Source: Palsa-504 sp963822765 (GTDB lineage Bacteria; Actinomycetota; Actinomycetes; Streptosporangiales; Streptosporangiaceae). From it: a DNA stretch of 64,000 bases. The stretch lies in the NCBI GenBank assembly GCA_963822765.1, contig CAWGJL010000026.1:143584-207583 (forward strand), written 5' to 3'. A model generated the notes under the pieces. The model searched no databases. It saw nothing but the letters and a program-made list of their open reading frames with translations, and was not told where the DNA came from. The position numbers were made by a program, and so were the translations under genes. Of the stretch, positions 50,075 through 58,041 are shown in pieces. How positions within the stretch are numbered: the first letter of the stretch is position 1; the number at the start of each line of letters is the position of its first letter.

Positions 50075-51046
50075 ATGAGCACAGCAGAAGCGGCTGACCC
50101 GGACGCCGTCATCCATACCGAGGACCTGACCAAGGTCTACCCGGGCACCGACTTCGCCGCGGTGGACAAGCTCAACCTCGACGTGAAGACCGGAGAGATC
50201 TTCGGCCTCCTCGGCCCGAACGGCGCCGGCAAGACCACCACGGCCGGCATGCTCACCACCCGCGTGGTCCCGACCTCCGGCCGGGCGTTCATCGCCGGCG
50301 TCGACGTCGCGGCCCATCCCGCGCTGGCCAAGCAGCTCAGCGGGATCGTCTCCCAGCAGAACACCCTGGACCGCCAGCTCACCGTCTGGGAGAACCTGTA
50401 CTTCCACGGCCGCCTGTTCGGCATGGGCGCCAAGCAGTCGAAACAGACCGCGGACCAGCTGCTCGAGCAGTTCCAGCTCAGCCGGTGGGCCAAGGCCTCG
50501 GTCTACGCCCTGTCCGGCGGCATGGCCCAGCGGCTCATGGTGGCCCGGGCCATCTTCCACCGCCCCAGCGTGCTCTTCCTCGACGAGCCCACCGCCGGCC
50601 TGGACCCGCAGAGCCGGCTCGCGCTGTGGGACCTGCTCGGCGAACTGCACGGCGAGGGCCAGACCATCCTGCTGACCACGCACTACATGGAGGAGGCCGA
50701 CCGGCTCTGCCAGCGGGTCGCGATCATGGACCACGGCCGCATCCTGGCCCTGGATACCCCCAAGGCGCTCAAGCAGAGCATCGGCGCCGACACCATCGTC
50801 ACCGTCCGGACCACCGGCGACCCGGCCCGCCTGGCCGAGCTGCTGGCGCAAGACGTCGAGGGCGTGACCCGCACCCGGACCACCGACGACAAGATCGAGC
50901 TGCACATGCAGGGCGCCGACCGGCTGGTCCCGCGCATCGTGCTGGCCGCCGAGCGGGAGGGCTTCGACCTGTCCGACGTGTCGATCGCCGAGCCCACCCT
51001 GGAGACCGTGTTCATCAGCCTGACCGGGAAGGACCTGCGCGACTAA
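50075..51046 (+). CDS. ABC exporter ATP-binding protein (DrrA/antibiotic-type)
   Basis: 323 aa. Walker A GLLGPNGAGKTTT, Q-loop GIVSQQNTLDRQLTVWENLYFHGRLFGM, signature ALSGGMAQRLMVARAI, Walker B VLFLDEPTAGLDPQ and switch His LTTHYMEEADRLC. The C-terminal ~90 residues (TIVTVRTTGDPARLAELL ... EPTLETVFISLTGKDLRD) are the DrrA-type regulatory extension. It forms an exporter with the next gene, joined by a TAATG overlap. Typical substrates are antibiotics, lipids or polysaccharide. Confidence 0.95.
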   Translation: MSTAEAADPDAVIHTEDLTKVYPGTDFAAVDKLNLDVKTGEIFGLLGPNGAGKTTTAGMLTTRVVPTSGRAFIAGVDVAAHPALAKQLSGIVSQQNTLDRQLTVWENLYFHGRLFGMGAKQSKQTADQLLEQFQLSRWAKASVYALSGGMAQRLMVARAIFHRPSVLFLDEPTAGLDPQSRLALWDLLGELHGEGQTILLTTHYMEEADRLCQRVAIMDHGRILALDTPKALKQSIGADTIVTVRTTGDPARLAELLAQDVEGVTRTRTTDDKIELHMQGADRLVPRIVLAAEREGFDLSDVSIAEPTLETVFISLTGKDLRD

Positions 51047-51922
51047 TGGCGACGATCACCGAACCGGCACAAAAGCGCATCGGCGGCGGCCCCACCCGCT
51101 CGGTCGCCGCGGCCAGCTGGACCGCGCTCGGCGCCCTGCTGCTGCGCGACGTGGTCGTGCTGCGCAAGCACGTCTGGGAGTTCGTGCTGCGCACGCTCAT
51201 CCAGCCGTTCCTGCTCTGCTTCGTGTTCCTGTACGTCTTCCCGAAGATCGGGCAGGGCATCGGCGGCACCGGGCTCGGCCCAGCAGTCGGCCTTCGCCAC
51301 CGTCCTGGTCCCGGGCGTGGTCGGCATCTCGGTCATGTTCCAGGGCGTGCAGTCGATCGCGCTGGCCATGGCCCAGGAGTTCGGCTTCACCAGGGAGATC
51401 GAGGACCGGGTGCAGGCGCCGTGCCCGATCTGGCTGGTCGCGATGGCCAAGGTGCTCTCCGGCGCGGCCCAGGGCGTGCTGTCCGCGATCATCGTGCTGC
51501 CCATCGCCTCGGTGGTGCACGCGCCGGGCGTGCAGGCGCACCTGACCCTGCACTGGTGGCTGATCGTCACCTTCGTCCCGCTGGCCTGCATCGCCATGGC
51601 GGGCCTGGGCCTGGTCCTGGGGACCAGCTTCGAGCCGCGGAACATCGGCCTGATGTTCGGCTTCATCATCTTGCCGATCACGTTCCTGGGCGGCACCTAC
51701 TACCCGTGGACCAAGCTCGCGCCGGTCACCGTGGGCGGCTGGCACTGGCTGCAGACGGTGGTGCTGGTCAACCCGCTGCTTTACGTGAACGAGGGCATGC
51801 GGGCCGTGTTCACCAACTCCCCGCACCTGCACCTGTACGTCATCTACCCGGTGGTGGCCGGGTTCGCGGTCGTGTTCCTGGCCATCGGCCTGCGCAACTT
51901 CCGCCGCCGGGTGCTCAGCTAA
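51046..51922 (+). pseudogene. ABC-2 type permease gene, single frameshift
   Basis: ATG 51046 begins MATITEPAQKRIGGGPTRSV and continues to helix 1 (VLRTLIQPFLLCFVFLYVFPKIGQGI). At about 51270-51285 the frame must move by one base: SAQQSAFATVLVPGVVGISVMFQGVQSIALAMAQEFGFTREIEDRVQAPCP is in the next frame and continues to the stop at 51922 with five more helices (LVAMAKVLSGAAQGVLSAIIV, LIVTFVPLACIAMAGLGLVLG, FIILPITFLGGTYYPW, AGFAVVFLAIGLRNFRRR). Corrected length ~291 aa, a DrrB-like permease. Without correction the transporter would be inactive. Confidence 0.85.
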
Positions 51923-52469
51923 CTCGCCGACCGCGCCGTCGATCATCTCGCGCAGCAGGTCGGCGTGCCCGTTGTGCCGCGCGTACTCCTCGATCATGTG
52001 GTTCAGCACCCAGCGCAGCGACATCGGCCCGCGCCCGTCCGAGGTCAGCCGCTGAGCGAGCAGATCCAGGCCGGGCGCCGCGGCCACGAACTGGTCCGCG
52101 AACGCGATCTCCTCCCGCCACGCCTGCCAGGCCCCGGCGACCAGCGCCGGGTCGGGCCGCACGTTGTCGAAGTCCCCGTCCCGGTCCTCGCGGAGAGTAG
52201 AAGCGCGGCGGCGCGTCCTGCCCGGCCATCACCCGCCGGAACCAGCTCCGCTCGACTTCAGCCAGGTGCCGGACCAGCCCCAGCAGCGACAGCGACGACG
52301 ACGGGACCGGCCGGCGGGCCAGCGCGGCCGCGTCCAGGCCCGAGCACTTCAGCTCGAGCGTGCCGCGGTGCCAGCCGAGGAACCCGGTCAGCGTGTCCAG
52401 TTCCGAGGCCGCGACGGGCGCCTCGGTCCGCGGGTCCTGCTCCGGCTCGATGAACATGTCGATGGGCAT
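51920..52469 (-). pseudogene. DinB/DUF664-like gene, frameshifted
   Basis: ATG 52469 (MPIDMFIEPEQDPRTEAPVA; two further ATGs lie just upstream) reads TLTGFLGWHRGTLELKCSGLDAAALARRPVPSSSLSLLGLVRHLAEVERSWFRRVMAG, the first half of a DinB-like (mycothiol-transferase-type) four-helix protein with the metal His in RHLAEVE. A one-base shift near 52190 is needed to continue EDRDGDFDNVRPDPALVAGAWQAW..ADQFV and SLRWVLNHMIEEYARHNGHADLLREMIDGAVGE. The last motif has the HxxEEYxRHxGH metal ligands. No stop occurs where the family ends, and the frame runs on antisense to the ABC permease, so a second indel is likely. Confidence 0.75.
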
Positions 52470-52510
52470 GCCTGCCATCATCGGCGACCCGAGCCGGATC
52501 GCCAAACCGG

Positions 52511-52876
52511 TTACGCCGTGGCGGTCGTCTCGAGCTGCGCCCGGACCTCGTCCATGTCCAGCTCCTCGGCCTTGGTGATCAGCTGCTCCAGCGCGGACTC
52601 CGGCAGCGCGCCGGGCTGCGAGAACAGCACGATGCCGTCGCGGACGATCATCAGCGTCGGGATCGAGGAGATGTTGAACGCCGCCGCCACCTCGGGCTGC
52701 GCCTCGGTGTCGACCTTGCCGAACACCGCGCCCGGATGCTGCTCGGACGCCTTCTCGAAGATCGGCCCGAACATCCGGCACGGCCCGCACCAGGCCGCCC
52801 AGAAGTCGACGAGAACCAGGCCGTCGCCGCTCACCGTCGAGTTGAAGTTTTCGGCCGTAAGCTCGACCGTCGCCAT
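52511..52876 (-). CDS. trxA: thioredoxin
   Basis: 121 aa from ATG 52876, with GAGGAGGCGG as ribosome-binding site. The active site WAAWCGPCRMFGP, the cis-Pro segment SSIPTLMIV and the fold residues VELTAENFNSTVSGDGLVLVDFW are standard, with a ~12-residue C-terminal extension (ELDMDEVRAQLETTATA). Reduces disulfides and persulfides in the cytoplasm using thioredoxin reductase. A CsoR/CstR-family operator lies 22 bp upstream of its start, the same motif as in front of the regulator gene at 53141. This suggests that trxA is controlled by that regulator. Confidence 0.95.
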   Translation of the reverse strand: MATVELTAENFNSTVSGDGLVLVDFWAAWCGPCRMFGPIFEKASEQHPGAVFGKVDTEAQPEVAAAFNISSIPTLMIVRDGIVLFSQPGALPESALEQLITKAEELDMDEVRAQLETTATA

Positions 52877-52897
52877 CGTCCGCCTCCTCGCGTCGTG

Positions 52898-52915
52898 GAT
52901 ACCCGCAGGGGTATC
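52898..52915. promoter_or_regulatory. CsoR/CstR-type operator upstream of trxA
   Basis: GATACCCGCAGGGGTATC: core ATACCC-N4-GGGTAT, identical in design to the site at 53422. It sits 22 bp upstream of the trxA start, in promoter position. Confidence 0.75.
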
Positions 52916-53073
52916 GACAACGGCGGTCCGTATAAAATTCCTTATTCCGAACGGACCCTGGTACCTGCCCCCAGCCATCCGCCCCGCTCCCCCGACGAGG
53001 TGAATCCCGGGGTTCACCCGGTTCTAGCGCGGTGAACCCGGGGTTTCATTCCGCCCGGATCCCGCCCCGGGCT

Positions 53074-53150
53074 CAGGCCAGCGAACGGATCCCCGCTCCC
53101 GGGCCGTCAGGCCAGCGAACGGATCCCCGCTCCCGGGCCGTCAGGCCAGC
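53074..53150 (-). repeat. tandem repeat of the CstR-like gene's 3' end
   Basis: A 34-bp unit beginning AGGCCAGCGAACGGATCC occurs twice and a partial copy (AGGCCAGCGA) forms the end of the CstR-like gene; each unit contains the complement of ...CTGGCCTGA, the Leu-Ala-stop. Confidence 0.8.
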
Positions 53151-53425
53151 GACAGGAACAGCTTCTCCAGGCGGGCGCGCTCGGCGGCGGCATCCTCGCG
53201 GCCCGCCTGCTCGTCGAGCATGCACTGGCAGAGCCCGCTGGCGATGACCCTGAAGCCGGCCCGGTCCAGGGCCCGGCCCGCCGCGGCCAGCTGGGTCAGC
53301 ACGTCCGCGCAGTCCTGGCCCTCCTCGATCATCCGGATGACGCCGCCGATCTGCCCCTGCGCGCGCCGCAGCCGCCGGATCACGTCCGCGAGCTCCGCAC
53401 TGTCCACGTTCACGCCGGACAGCAT
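53141..53425 (-). CDS. CsoR-family regulator, CstR-like (persulfide-sensor type)
   Basis: 94 aa from ATG 53425 (MLSGVNVDSAELADVIRRL); GTG 53413 is an alternative. DUF156 fold: DVIRRLRRAQGQIGGVIRMIEEGQDCADVLTQLAAAGRALDRAGFRVIASGLCQCM. In copper-sensing CsoR the ligands are Cys, His at +25 and Cys at +29. Here the first Cys (QDC) and the Cys at +29 (QCM) are present, but +25 is Gly. Lack of the His with both Cys kept is the signature of CstR, which senses reactive sulfur by disulfide or polysulfide bridging (family knowledge). An operator overlaps its own ribosome-binding site and start, so it is autoregulated. An extra Cys at +27 is present. Confidence 0.82.
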   Translation of the reverse strand: MLSGVNVDSAELADVIRRLRRAQGQIGGVIRMIEEGQDCADVLTQLAAAGRALDRAGFRVIASGLCQCMLDEQAGREDAAAERARLEKLFLSLA

Positions 53426-53441
53426 ACCCGGCAGGGTATGC
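53422..53441. promoter_or_regulatory. CsoR/CstR-type operator overlapping the regulator's start
   Basis: GCATACCCGGCAGGGTATGC, an 8+4+8 palindrome with ATACCC-N4-GGGTAT. It covers the ATG at 53425 and lies between the AGGAGG at 53443-53448 and the gene, so bound repressor would block both transcription and initiation. It also faces the divergent VOC gene (start 53484). Confidence 0.8.
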
Positions 53442-53483
53442 CTCCTCTTCCGCGGACCATGATCTGCGATTACCGTCAGAACA

Positions 53484-54407
53484 ATGAGCCTGCATGGCCT
53501 GCTGTCGGTCACCATCGGGGTGCCGAACGTCGAGGAGACCGCCGCGTACTACGCCGACTTCGGCCTCGCGCCGACCGGCGACGGCTGGTTCAGCACGCTG
53601 GACGCGGGCCGCCAGCTGCGGCTCGTGTCCGCGCCCACCCGGCGGCTGATCGCGCTGCGGGTGGGCGCCGACGATGCCGACGACCTGGCCCGCGCCGCGG
53701 CCGGCCTGACCCGCCTCGGCCTGGCCCCGGACCTGCGCGCCGACCGCCTGGCGGCCACCGAGCCGGTCACCGGTGTCCGCGTCGCCCTGGACGTCGCTCC
53801 GCGCCTCCGGCAGGACCCGGTGGCCGCCACCGCCTACAACGGCCCGGGCCGGCTCGAGCGGCAGGGCCGCCGGGCCCCCGGCTTCACCCGGGCGGACCGG
53901 GTGCGCCCGCGCAAGCTCGGGCATGCCGTCCTGGGCAGCACCGACCCCCAGGCCACGATGGCGTTCTTCACCGACGGGCTCGGCTTCAAGGTCAGCGACC
54001 GGATCAAGGGCGTGGGCGCGTTCCTGCGCTGCTCGACCGACCACCACAACGTGCTGGTCCTGGCCGCCCCGGTCAGCTTCCTGCACCACACGTCCTGGCA
54101 GGTCGACGACGTCGACGACGTGGGCCGCGGGGCCTGCGCCATGCTCGAGGGCCGCCCCGAACGGCACGTGTGGGGCCTGGGCCGCCACTACGCGGGCTCG
54201 AACTTCTTCTGGTACCTGAAGGACCCGGCGGGCAACTTCTCCGAGTACTACTCCGACATGGACTGCATCATCGACGACCAGCTGTGGGCACCCGAAGACC
54301 TCGAGGGCGCCCGCGGCCTGTTCGCCTGGGGACCCCCGCCGCCGCCCTCGTTCCTGCACCCGGACGACCTGGCCGCCCTGATGACCGGAGCCCACTCGGC
54401 CCGCTGA
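53484..54407 (+). CDS. two-domain VOC family dioxygenase-like protein
   Basis: 307 aa made of two VOC modules, the extradiol (catechol 2,3-dioxygenase) arrangement. The catalytic C-terminal module has the metal ligands His in KLGHAVLGSTD (about 152), His in FLHHTSWQV (about 210) and Glu in GNFSEYYSDMD (about 255). Nearby GRHYAGSNFFWYLKDPAGN is the usual extradiol signature. It should cleave an aromatic diol with Fe(II) and O2, though the substrate is unknown. Divergent from the CstR-like gene with the operator between; co-regulation by persulfide is possible but unproven. Confidence 0.88.
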   Translation: MSLHGLLSVTIGVPNVEETAAYYADFGLAPTGDGWFSTLDAGRQLRLVSAPTRRLIALRVGADDADDLARAAAGLTRLGLAPDLRADRLAATEPVTGVRVALDVAPRLRQDPVAATAYNGPGRLERQGRRAPGFTRADRVRPRKLGHAVLGSTDPQATMAFFTDGLGFKVSDRIKGVGAFLRCSTDHHNVLVLAAPVSFLHHTSWQVDDVDDVGRGACAMLEGRPERHVWGLGRHYAGSNFFWYLKDPAGNFSEYYSDMDCIIDDQLWAPEDLEGARGLFAWGPPPPPSFLHPDDLAALMTGAHSAR

Positions 54408-54500
54408 CCGGAGCCCGCTCGGCCCGCTGACCGGAGCCCGCTCGGCCCGCTGACCGGAGCCCGCTCGGCCCGCTGACCGGAGCCCGCTCGGCCCGTTGAG
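54382..54500 (+). repeat. 23-bp tandem repeat starting in the VOC gene's stop region
   Basis: Five near-identical 23-bp units (each with TGACCGGAGCCCGCTCGGCC). The first unit is the end of the VOC gene (MTGAHSAR), its stop is the TGA of the second unit, so the gene end has been copied four more times downstream. Confidence 0.9.
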
Positions 54501-54525
54501 GCTCGCGTGCCCTACGATCGGCCGG

Positions 54526-55131
54526 GTGAACGGTGCTCAGGCGCTGATCGCCAGCCTGACCGGGGCGGGCGTCGACGTGTGCTTCATGAACCCCGGTACG
54601 TCGGAGATGCACTTCGTCGCGGCCCTGGACTCGGTGCCGCAGATGCGCGGGGTGCTGGCCCTGTTCGAGGGGGTGGCCACCGGCGCCGCCGACGGCTACG
54701 CCCGCATCACCGGCCGCCCCGCCGCGGTGCTGCTGCACCTCGGCCCCGGCCTGGCCAACGGCCTGGCCAACCTGCACAACGCCCGCCGCGCCGGCACCCC
54801 GGTCCTGGTCATCGTCGGCGCCCACGCCACCGGCCACGTCCGCTACGACGCGCCCCTCCAGTCCGACATCGAGGCCCTGGCCCGCACCGTCTCCGGCTGG
54901 GTCCACACCAGCGGCACCACCCGCGACCTGGCCCACGACGCCATGCGCGCCCTGGCCGCCGCCCGCCGCGGCCAGATCGCCACCCTCATCCTCCCCGCCG
55001 ACGTCTCCTGGACCGACGGCGGCACCCTCGCCCCACCCCGCCCAAGCACCCCGAGCACCCCGAGCACCCCGAGCACCTCAAGCACCCCGAGCACCCCGAG
55101 CACCCCGAGCACCCCAGAGCACCCCGAATGA
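54526..55131 (+). CDS. TPP-dependent enzyme, N-terminal (PYR) part of a split gene
   Basis: 201 aa from GTG 54526. VNGAQALIASLTGAGVDVCFMNPGTSEMHFVAAL and GVLALFEGVATGAADGYARITGRPAAVLLHLGPGLANGLANLHNARRAGTPVLVIVG are the pyrimidine-binding domain of acetolactate synthase/benzoylformate decarboxylase-type enzymes; the catalytic Glu is in LFEGVATGAADGYAR. The domain ends at about residue 170 (ADVSW), followed by a linker of STP repeats encoded by a 9-bp minisatellite, and stops at 55131. The TGA overlaps the ATG of the next gene (ATGA). In usual members this and the next gene are one ~520-aa polypeptide. Confidence 0.85.
   Translation: MNGAQALIASLTGAGVDVCFMNPGTSEMHFVAALDSVPQMRGVLALFEGVATGAADGYARITGRPAAVLLHLGPGLANGLANLHNARRAGTPVLVIVGAHATGHVRYDAPLQSDIEALARTVSGWVHTSGTTRDLAHDAMRALAAARRGQIATLILPADVSWTDGGTLAPPRPSTPSTPSTPSTSSTPSTPSTPSTPEHPE
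55047..55126 (+). repeat. 9-bp minisatellite in the TPP-enzyme linker
   Basis: About nine units of AGCACCCCG; the fourth is AGCACCTCA and the eighth has an extra A (AGCACCCCAG). Copies are in-frame multiples, but the single extra A near 55112 creates the stop that splits the gene. Confidence 0.9.
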
Positions 55132-56177
55132 CCATAGCGCAGTCGACCACGGTCGACGGCGGTCAGGCGGCGGTAATGGCAGGCCAGCTGTCATCCCAGG
55201 CGCTGCTCTTCCTCGGGGGGAAAGCGTTGTCCGAGCGTGGCCTGCGGGCGGCCAGCCGGATCAGCGTCGCGACCGGAGCGCGGCTGCTGGCCGAGACGTT
55301 CCCGGCCCGGATGGAGCGCGGGGCCGGCCTGCCGGCCGTCGACCGCCTCGCCTACCTGGCCGAACAAGCCGAAGCCCAGCTGGCCGGGATCGCCCACCTC
55401 ATCCTGGCCGGCGCGCGCTCGCCGGTATCGTTCTTCGCCTACCCGGGCCAGGCCAGCGATCTAGTTCCCGCGGGCTGTTCCGTCACCGTCCTGGCCGACC
55501 GCGACCAGAACGCCGAGGCTGCCCTCGAGCGACTGGCCGACCTGGTCGCACCCGGGGCGCAGCCGGTCCTGGCGGCTCCCGCGGTCCGCCCGGCCGAGCC
55601 GGGCCCGCTCACCGCGATCAGCCTGGCCAACACGATCGCGGCCTCGCTGCCGGAGGGCGCCATCGTCTCCGACGAGGCCAATACCTCGGGCTTCGCGCTG
55701 CCCACGGCCCTGACCGGCGCCGCCCGGCACAGCTTGCTGACGCTGACCGGGGGCTCGATCGGCCAGGGCCTGCCCGTCGCTACCGGCGCGGCGATTGCCG
55801 CCCCGGACCGGCCGGTGCTGTGCGTGGAGGCCGACGGCAGCGCGATGTACACCATCCAGGCCTTGTGGACCCAGGCCCGCGAGCAGCTCAACGTGACCAC
55901 CGTGCTGATCAACAACGCCGCTTACGCCATCTTGCGGATGGAACTGGCCCGCACCGCCGCCGGGCAGGCGGGGGAGCGGGCCGCGCGGATGCTCGACCTG
56001 TCCGGCCCGACTCCGGACTTCACCGCGATCAGCGCCGGGTTCGGCGTGCCCGCGGTCCGCGTCACTACCGCCGAAGACCTCGACCGGGAGCTTCGCCGGT
56101 CCTATGCCGAACCGGGCCCGCACCTGATCGAGGCCATCGTTCCCCCGGTCATCCCGGCCCCGGGGACCGCCTGGTAA
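55128..56177 (+). CDS. TPP-dependent enzyme, central and C-terminal (PP) part of a split gene
   Basis: 349 aa from ATG 55128, ATGA-coupled to the N-terminal part. The central domain (LSSQALLFLGGKALSERGLRAASRISVATGARLLAETFPARMERGAGLPAVDRLAYLAEQA, residues ~15-150) is the nucleotide-like domain. The diphosphate-binding domain is GFALPTALTGAARHSLLTLTGGSIGQGLPVATGAAIAAPDRPVLCVEADGSAMYTIQALWTQ, with the TPP/Mg motif GDGS as ADGS and N-terminus VLINNAAYAIL, then LIEAIVPP. Both domains are intact, so the two polypeptides could assemble as a two-subunit enzyme, as known for ComD/ComE or other split decarboxylases. Product not predictable. Confidence 0.85.
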   Translation: MTIAQSTTVDGGQAAVMAGQLSSQALLFLGGKALSERGLRAASRISVATGARLLAETFPARMERGAGLPAVDRLAYLAEQAEAQLAGIAHLILAGARSPVSFFAYPGQASDLVPAGCSVTVLADRDQNAEAALERLADLVAPGAQPVLAAPAVRPAEPGPLTAISLANTIAASLPEGAIVSDEANTSGFALPTALTGAARHSLLTLTGGSIGQGLPVATGAAIAAPDRPVLCVEADGSAMYTIQALWTQAREQLNVTTVLINNAAYAILRMELARTAAGQAGERAARMLDLSGPTPDFTAISAGFGVPAVRVTTAEDLDRELRRSYAEPGPHLIEAIVPPVIPAPGTAW

Positions 56178-56184
56178 CGACGGG

Positions 56185-56640
56185 CTACGCCTGGCTGAGC
56201 AGCGCGGCGAGCTCTGCGTCGAAGTCGACGAACAGGCTCTCCTGCCCAGCCGGGACGATCCGGAACGTGCGGCGCAGGAAGCTGGCCACCGCCTCGGCCG
56301 GCGCCTCGAACTGCGCGTGCCCGAACGGCGAGGTCATCGAGATGTTCAATATCCCTGACCCGGCAGCGGTCCCGTCTTCCGCCGCCGGGTCAGGGAGTGC
56401 CGCGGATGGCCAGGCCTGCACGTCACCGATTCCCTCACGAGAGTGCAGGGCTGCCGCGAGCAGGTCGCGGGCGAGGGTCCATTCCACCGGCTCGTCGGTC
56501 CCGACGTGAAAAGCCATCTTGACCGCGTACGGATCCTGGCAGGTGTAGTGCAAGCTGGCCATCAGCGGCACGATCGTGTGCTCCGGCCCGACCAGCCCCA
56601 AGCTCAGCTCCGCTGAGACGGCGACGCGGCTGTTGTTCAT
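56185..56640 (-). CDS. SsgA-like sporulation/cell-division protein
   Basis: 151 aa. ELSLGLVGPEHTIVPLMASLHYTCQDPYAVKMAFHVGTDEPVEWTLARDLLAAAL is the SsgA/SALP domain signature, with YxxxDPYAVKMxFH and VEWTFARDLL. A Pro/Ala-rich insertion around residues 78-95 follows, then the C-terminal FEAPAEAVASFLRRTFRIVPAGQE. SALPs occur in morphologically complex actinomycetes and position septa or control peptidoglycan remodelling in sporulation. Convergent with the TPP-enzyme gene, 7 bp apart. A monocistronic unit. Confidence 0.92.
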   Translation of the reverse strand: MNNSRVAVSAELSLGLVGPEHTIVPLMASLHYTCQDPYAVKMAFHVGTDEPVEWTLARDLLAAALHSREGIGDVQAWPSAALPDPAAEDGTAAGSGILNISMTSPFGHAQFEAPAEAVASFLRRTFRIVPAGQESLFVDFDAELAALLSQA

Positions 56641-56860
56641 CGACTGCCACCCCTGTTCGTGTCGCCGAGCCCGCGTTCACCGAGCCCGGATTGCTGAGCG
56701 GGCCCGCGGGCGGCCTATCGGCCGGCTCCTGGAGCGCGATCATCATCTATTGCTACAGTTACCGGTCCCGGTAGCGCCTCGGGTGCCGGGTCAGGTGCAG
56801 AACGGTTGCGGAACAATCGTTTGCGGTGCCCGCGTCATGGCGACTCGTGGAGGAGCTCCG

Positions 56861-58039
56861 ATGACCAATCCGGCGTTCGGCGAATACCAGCTCGAGATCT
56901 ACGGCGCCGGGCTGCGCGGAGTGCTGCCCGCGTTCCCGATGGCGTTCGCCGAGCTGGAGGCCCGGGCCGCGCAGGCGCTCCCGCCGTCGGTCCTGTCCTA
57001 CGTGGCGGGCGGCGCGGGCAGTGAGCATACCCAGCGGGCCAACGCCAGCGCGTTCCGCCGCTGGGGGCTGATCCCGCGGATGTTCGTCGGTGCCACGCAG
57101 CGGGACCTGTCGGTGGAGCTGTTCGGCATGACCCTCCCGTCGCCGCTGTTCATGGCGCCTATCGGCGTGCTCGGCCTGTGCGCCCAGGACGGGCACGGCG
57201 ACCTGGCCACCGCGGCCGCGGCAGCGCGCACCGGCGTGCCGATGGTCGCCTCGACCTTGTCCGCCGACCCGCTGGAGGACGTGGCCGCGCGGTTCGGCGG
57301 CACCCCCGGCCTCTTCCAGCTCTACACGCCGACCGACCGGGACCTGGCCGCGAGCCTGGTATCCCGGGCCGAAGCCGCGGGCTTCAAGGGCGTCGTGGTC
57401 ACCCTCGACACGTGGCTGACCGGGTGGCGCCCGCGCGACCTGGCCATGAGCAACTTCCCGCAGCTGCGCGGCCACTGCCTGGCCAACTACACCAGCGACC
57501 CGGTGTTCCGCACCCTGCTCGGCCAGGAGCCCGGCACCGACCTGGCGGCCACCATCGGCCGCTGGGCCGGGCTGTTCGGGAACCCGCTCACCTGGGACGA
57601 CCTGCCCTGGCTGCGCTCGCTGACCACGCTGCCGCTGCTGGTCAAGGGCTTGTGCCATCCCGATGACGTGCGCCGGGCCAAGGACGGCGGGGTGGACGGG
57701 ATCTACTGCTCCAACCACGGCGGACGCCAGGCCGACGGCGGGCTGCCCGCCCTGGACTGCCTGCCCGGCGTCGTCGAGGCGGCCGGCGGCCTGCCGGTGC
57801 TGTTCGACTCCGGCGTCCGCTCCGGCTCCGACGTGATCAAGGCCCTGGCCCTGGGCGCCACCGCGGTGGGCGTCGGCCGCCCGTACGCCTACGGCCTGGC
57901 CATCGGCGGCACCGACGGCATCGTCCACGTGCTGCGGGCCATCCTGGCCGAGGCCGACCTGATCATGGCCGTGGACGGCTACCCGACCCTGGCCGACCTG
58001 ACCCCGGACACGCTACGCCGGACCTGCGACCACGACTGA
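56861..58039 (+). CDS. FMN-dependent alpha-hydroxy-acid oxidising enzyme (lactate 2-monooxygenase type)
   Basis: 392 aa from ATG 56861, with GGAGGAG ribosome-binding site. FMN/substrate motifs: AGGAGSEHTQRANASAFRRWGLIPRMF, SPLFMAPIGVLG, VVTLDTWLTGWRPRDL, LPLLVKGLCHPDDVRRAKDGGVDGIYCSNHGGRQADG (catalytic His and Arg in SNHGGRQ) and GLPVLFDSGVRSGSDVIKALALGATAVGVGRPYAYGLA. The extended middle insertion (DLAMSNFPQLRGHCLANYTSDPVFRTLLG) resembles lactate 2-monooxygenase, which converts L-lactate to acetate and CO2, rather than simple lactate oxidase; the substrate remains uncertain. The 220 bp upstream hold no gene. Confidence 0.92.
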   Translation: MTNPAFGEYQLEIYGAGLRGVLPAFPMAFAELEARAAQALPPSVLSYVAGGAGSEHTQRANASAFRRWGLIPRMFVGATQRDLSVELFGMTLPSPLFMAPIGVLGLCAQDGHGDLATAAAAARTGVPMVASTLSADPLEDVAARFGGTPGLFQLYTPTDRDLAASLVSRAEAAGFKGVVVTLDTWLTGWRPRDLAMSNFPQLRGHCLANYTSDPVFRTLLGQEPGTDLAATIGRWAGLFGNPLTWDDLPWLRSLTTLPLLVKGLCHPDDVRRAKDGGVDGIYCSNHGGRQADGGLPALDCLPGVVEAAGGLPVLFDSGVRSGSDVIKALALGATAVGVGRPYAYGLAIGGTDGIVHVLRAILAEADLIMAVDGYPTLADLTPDTLRRTCDHD

Positions 58040-58041
58040 GG

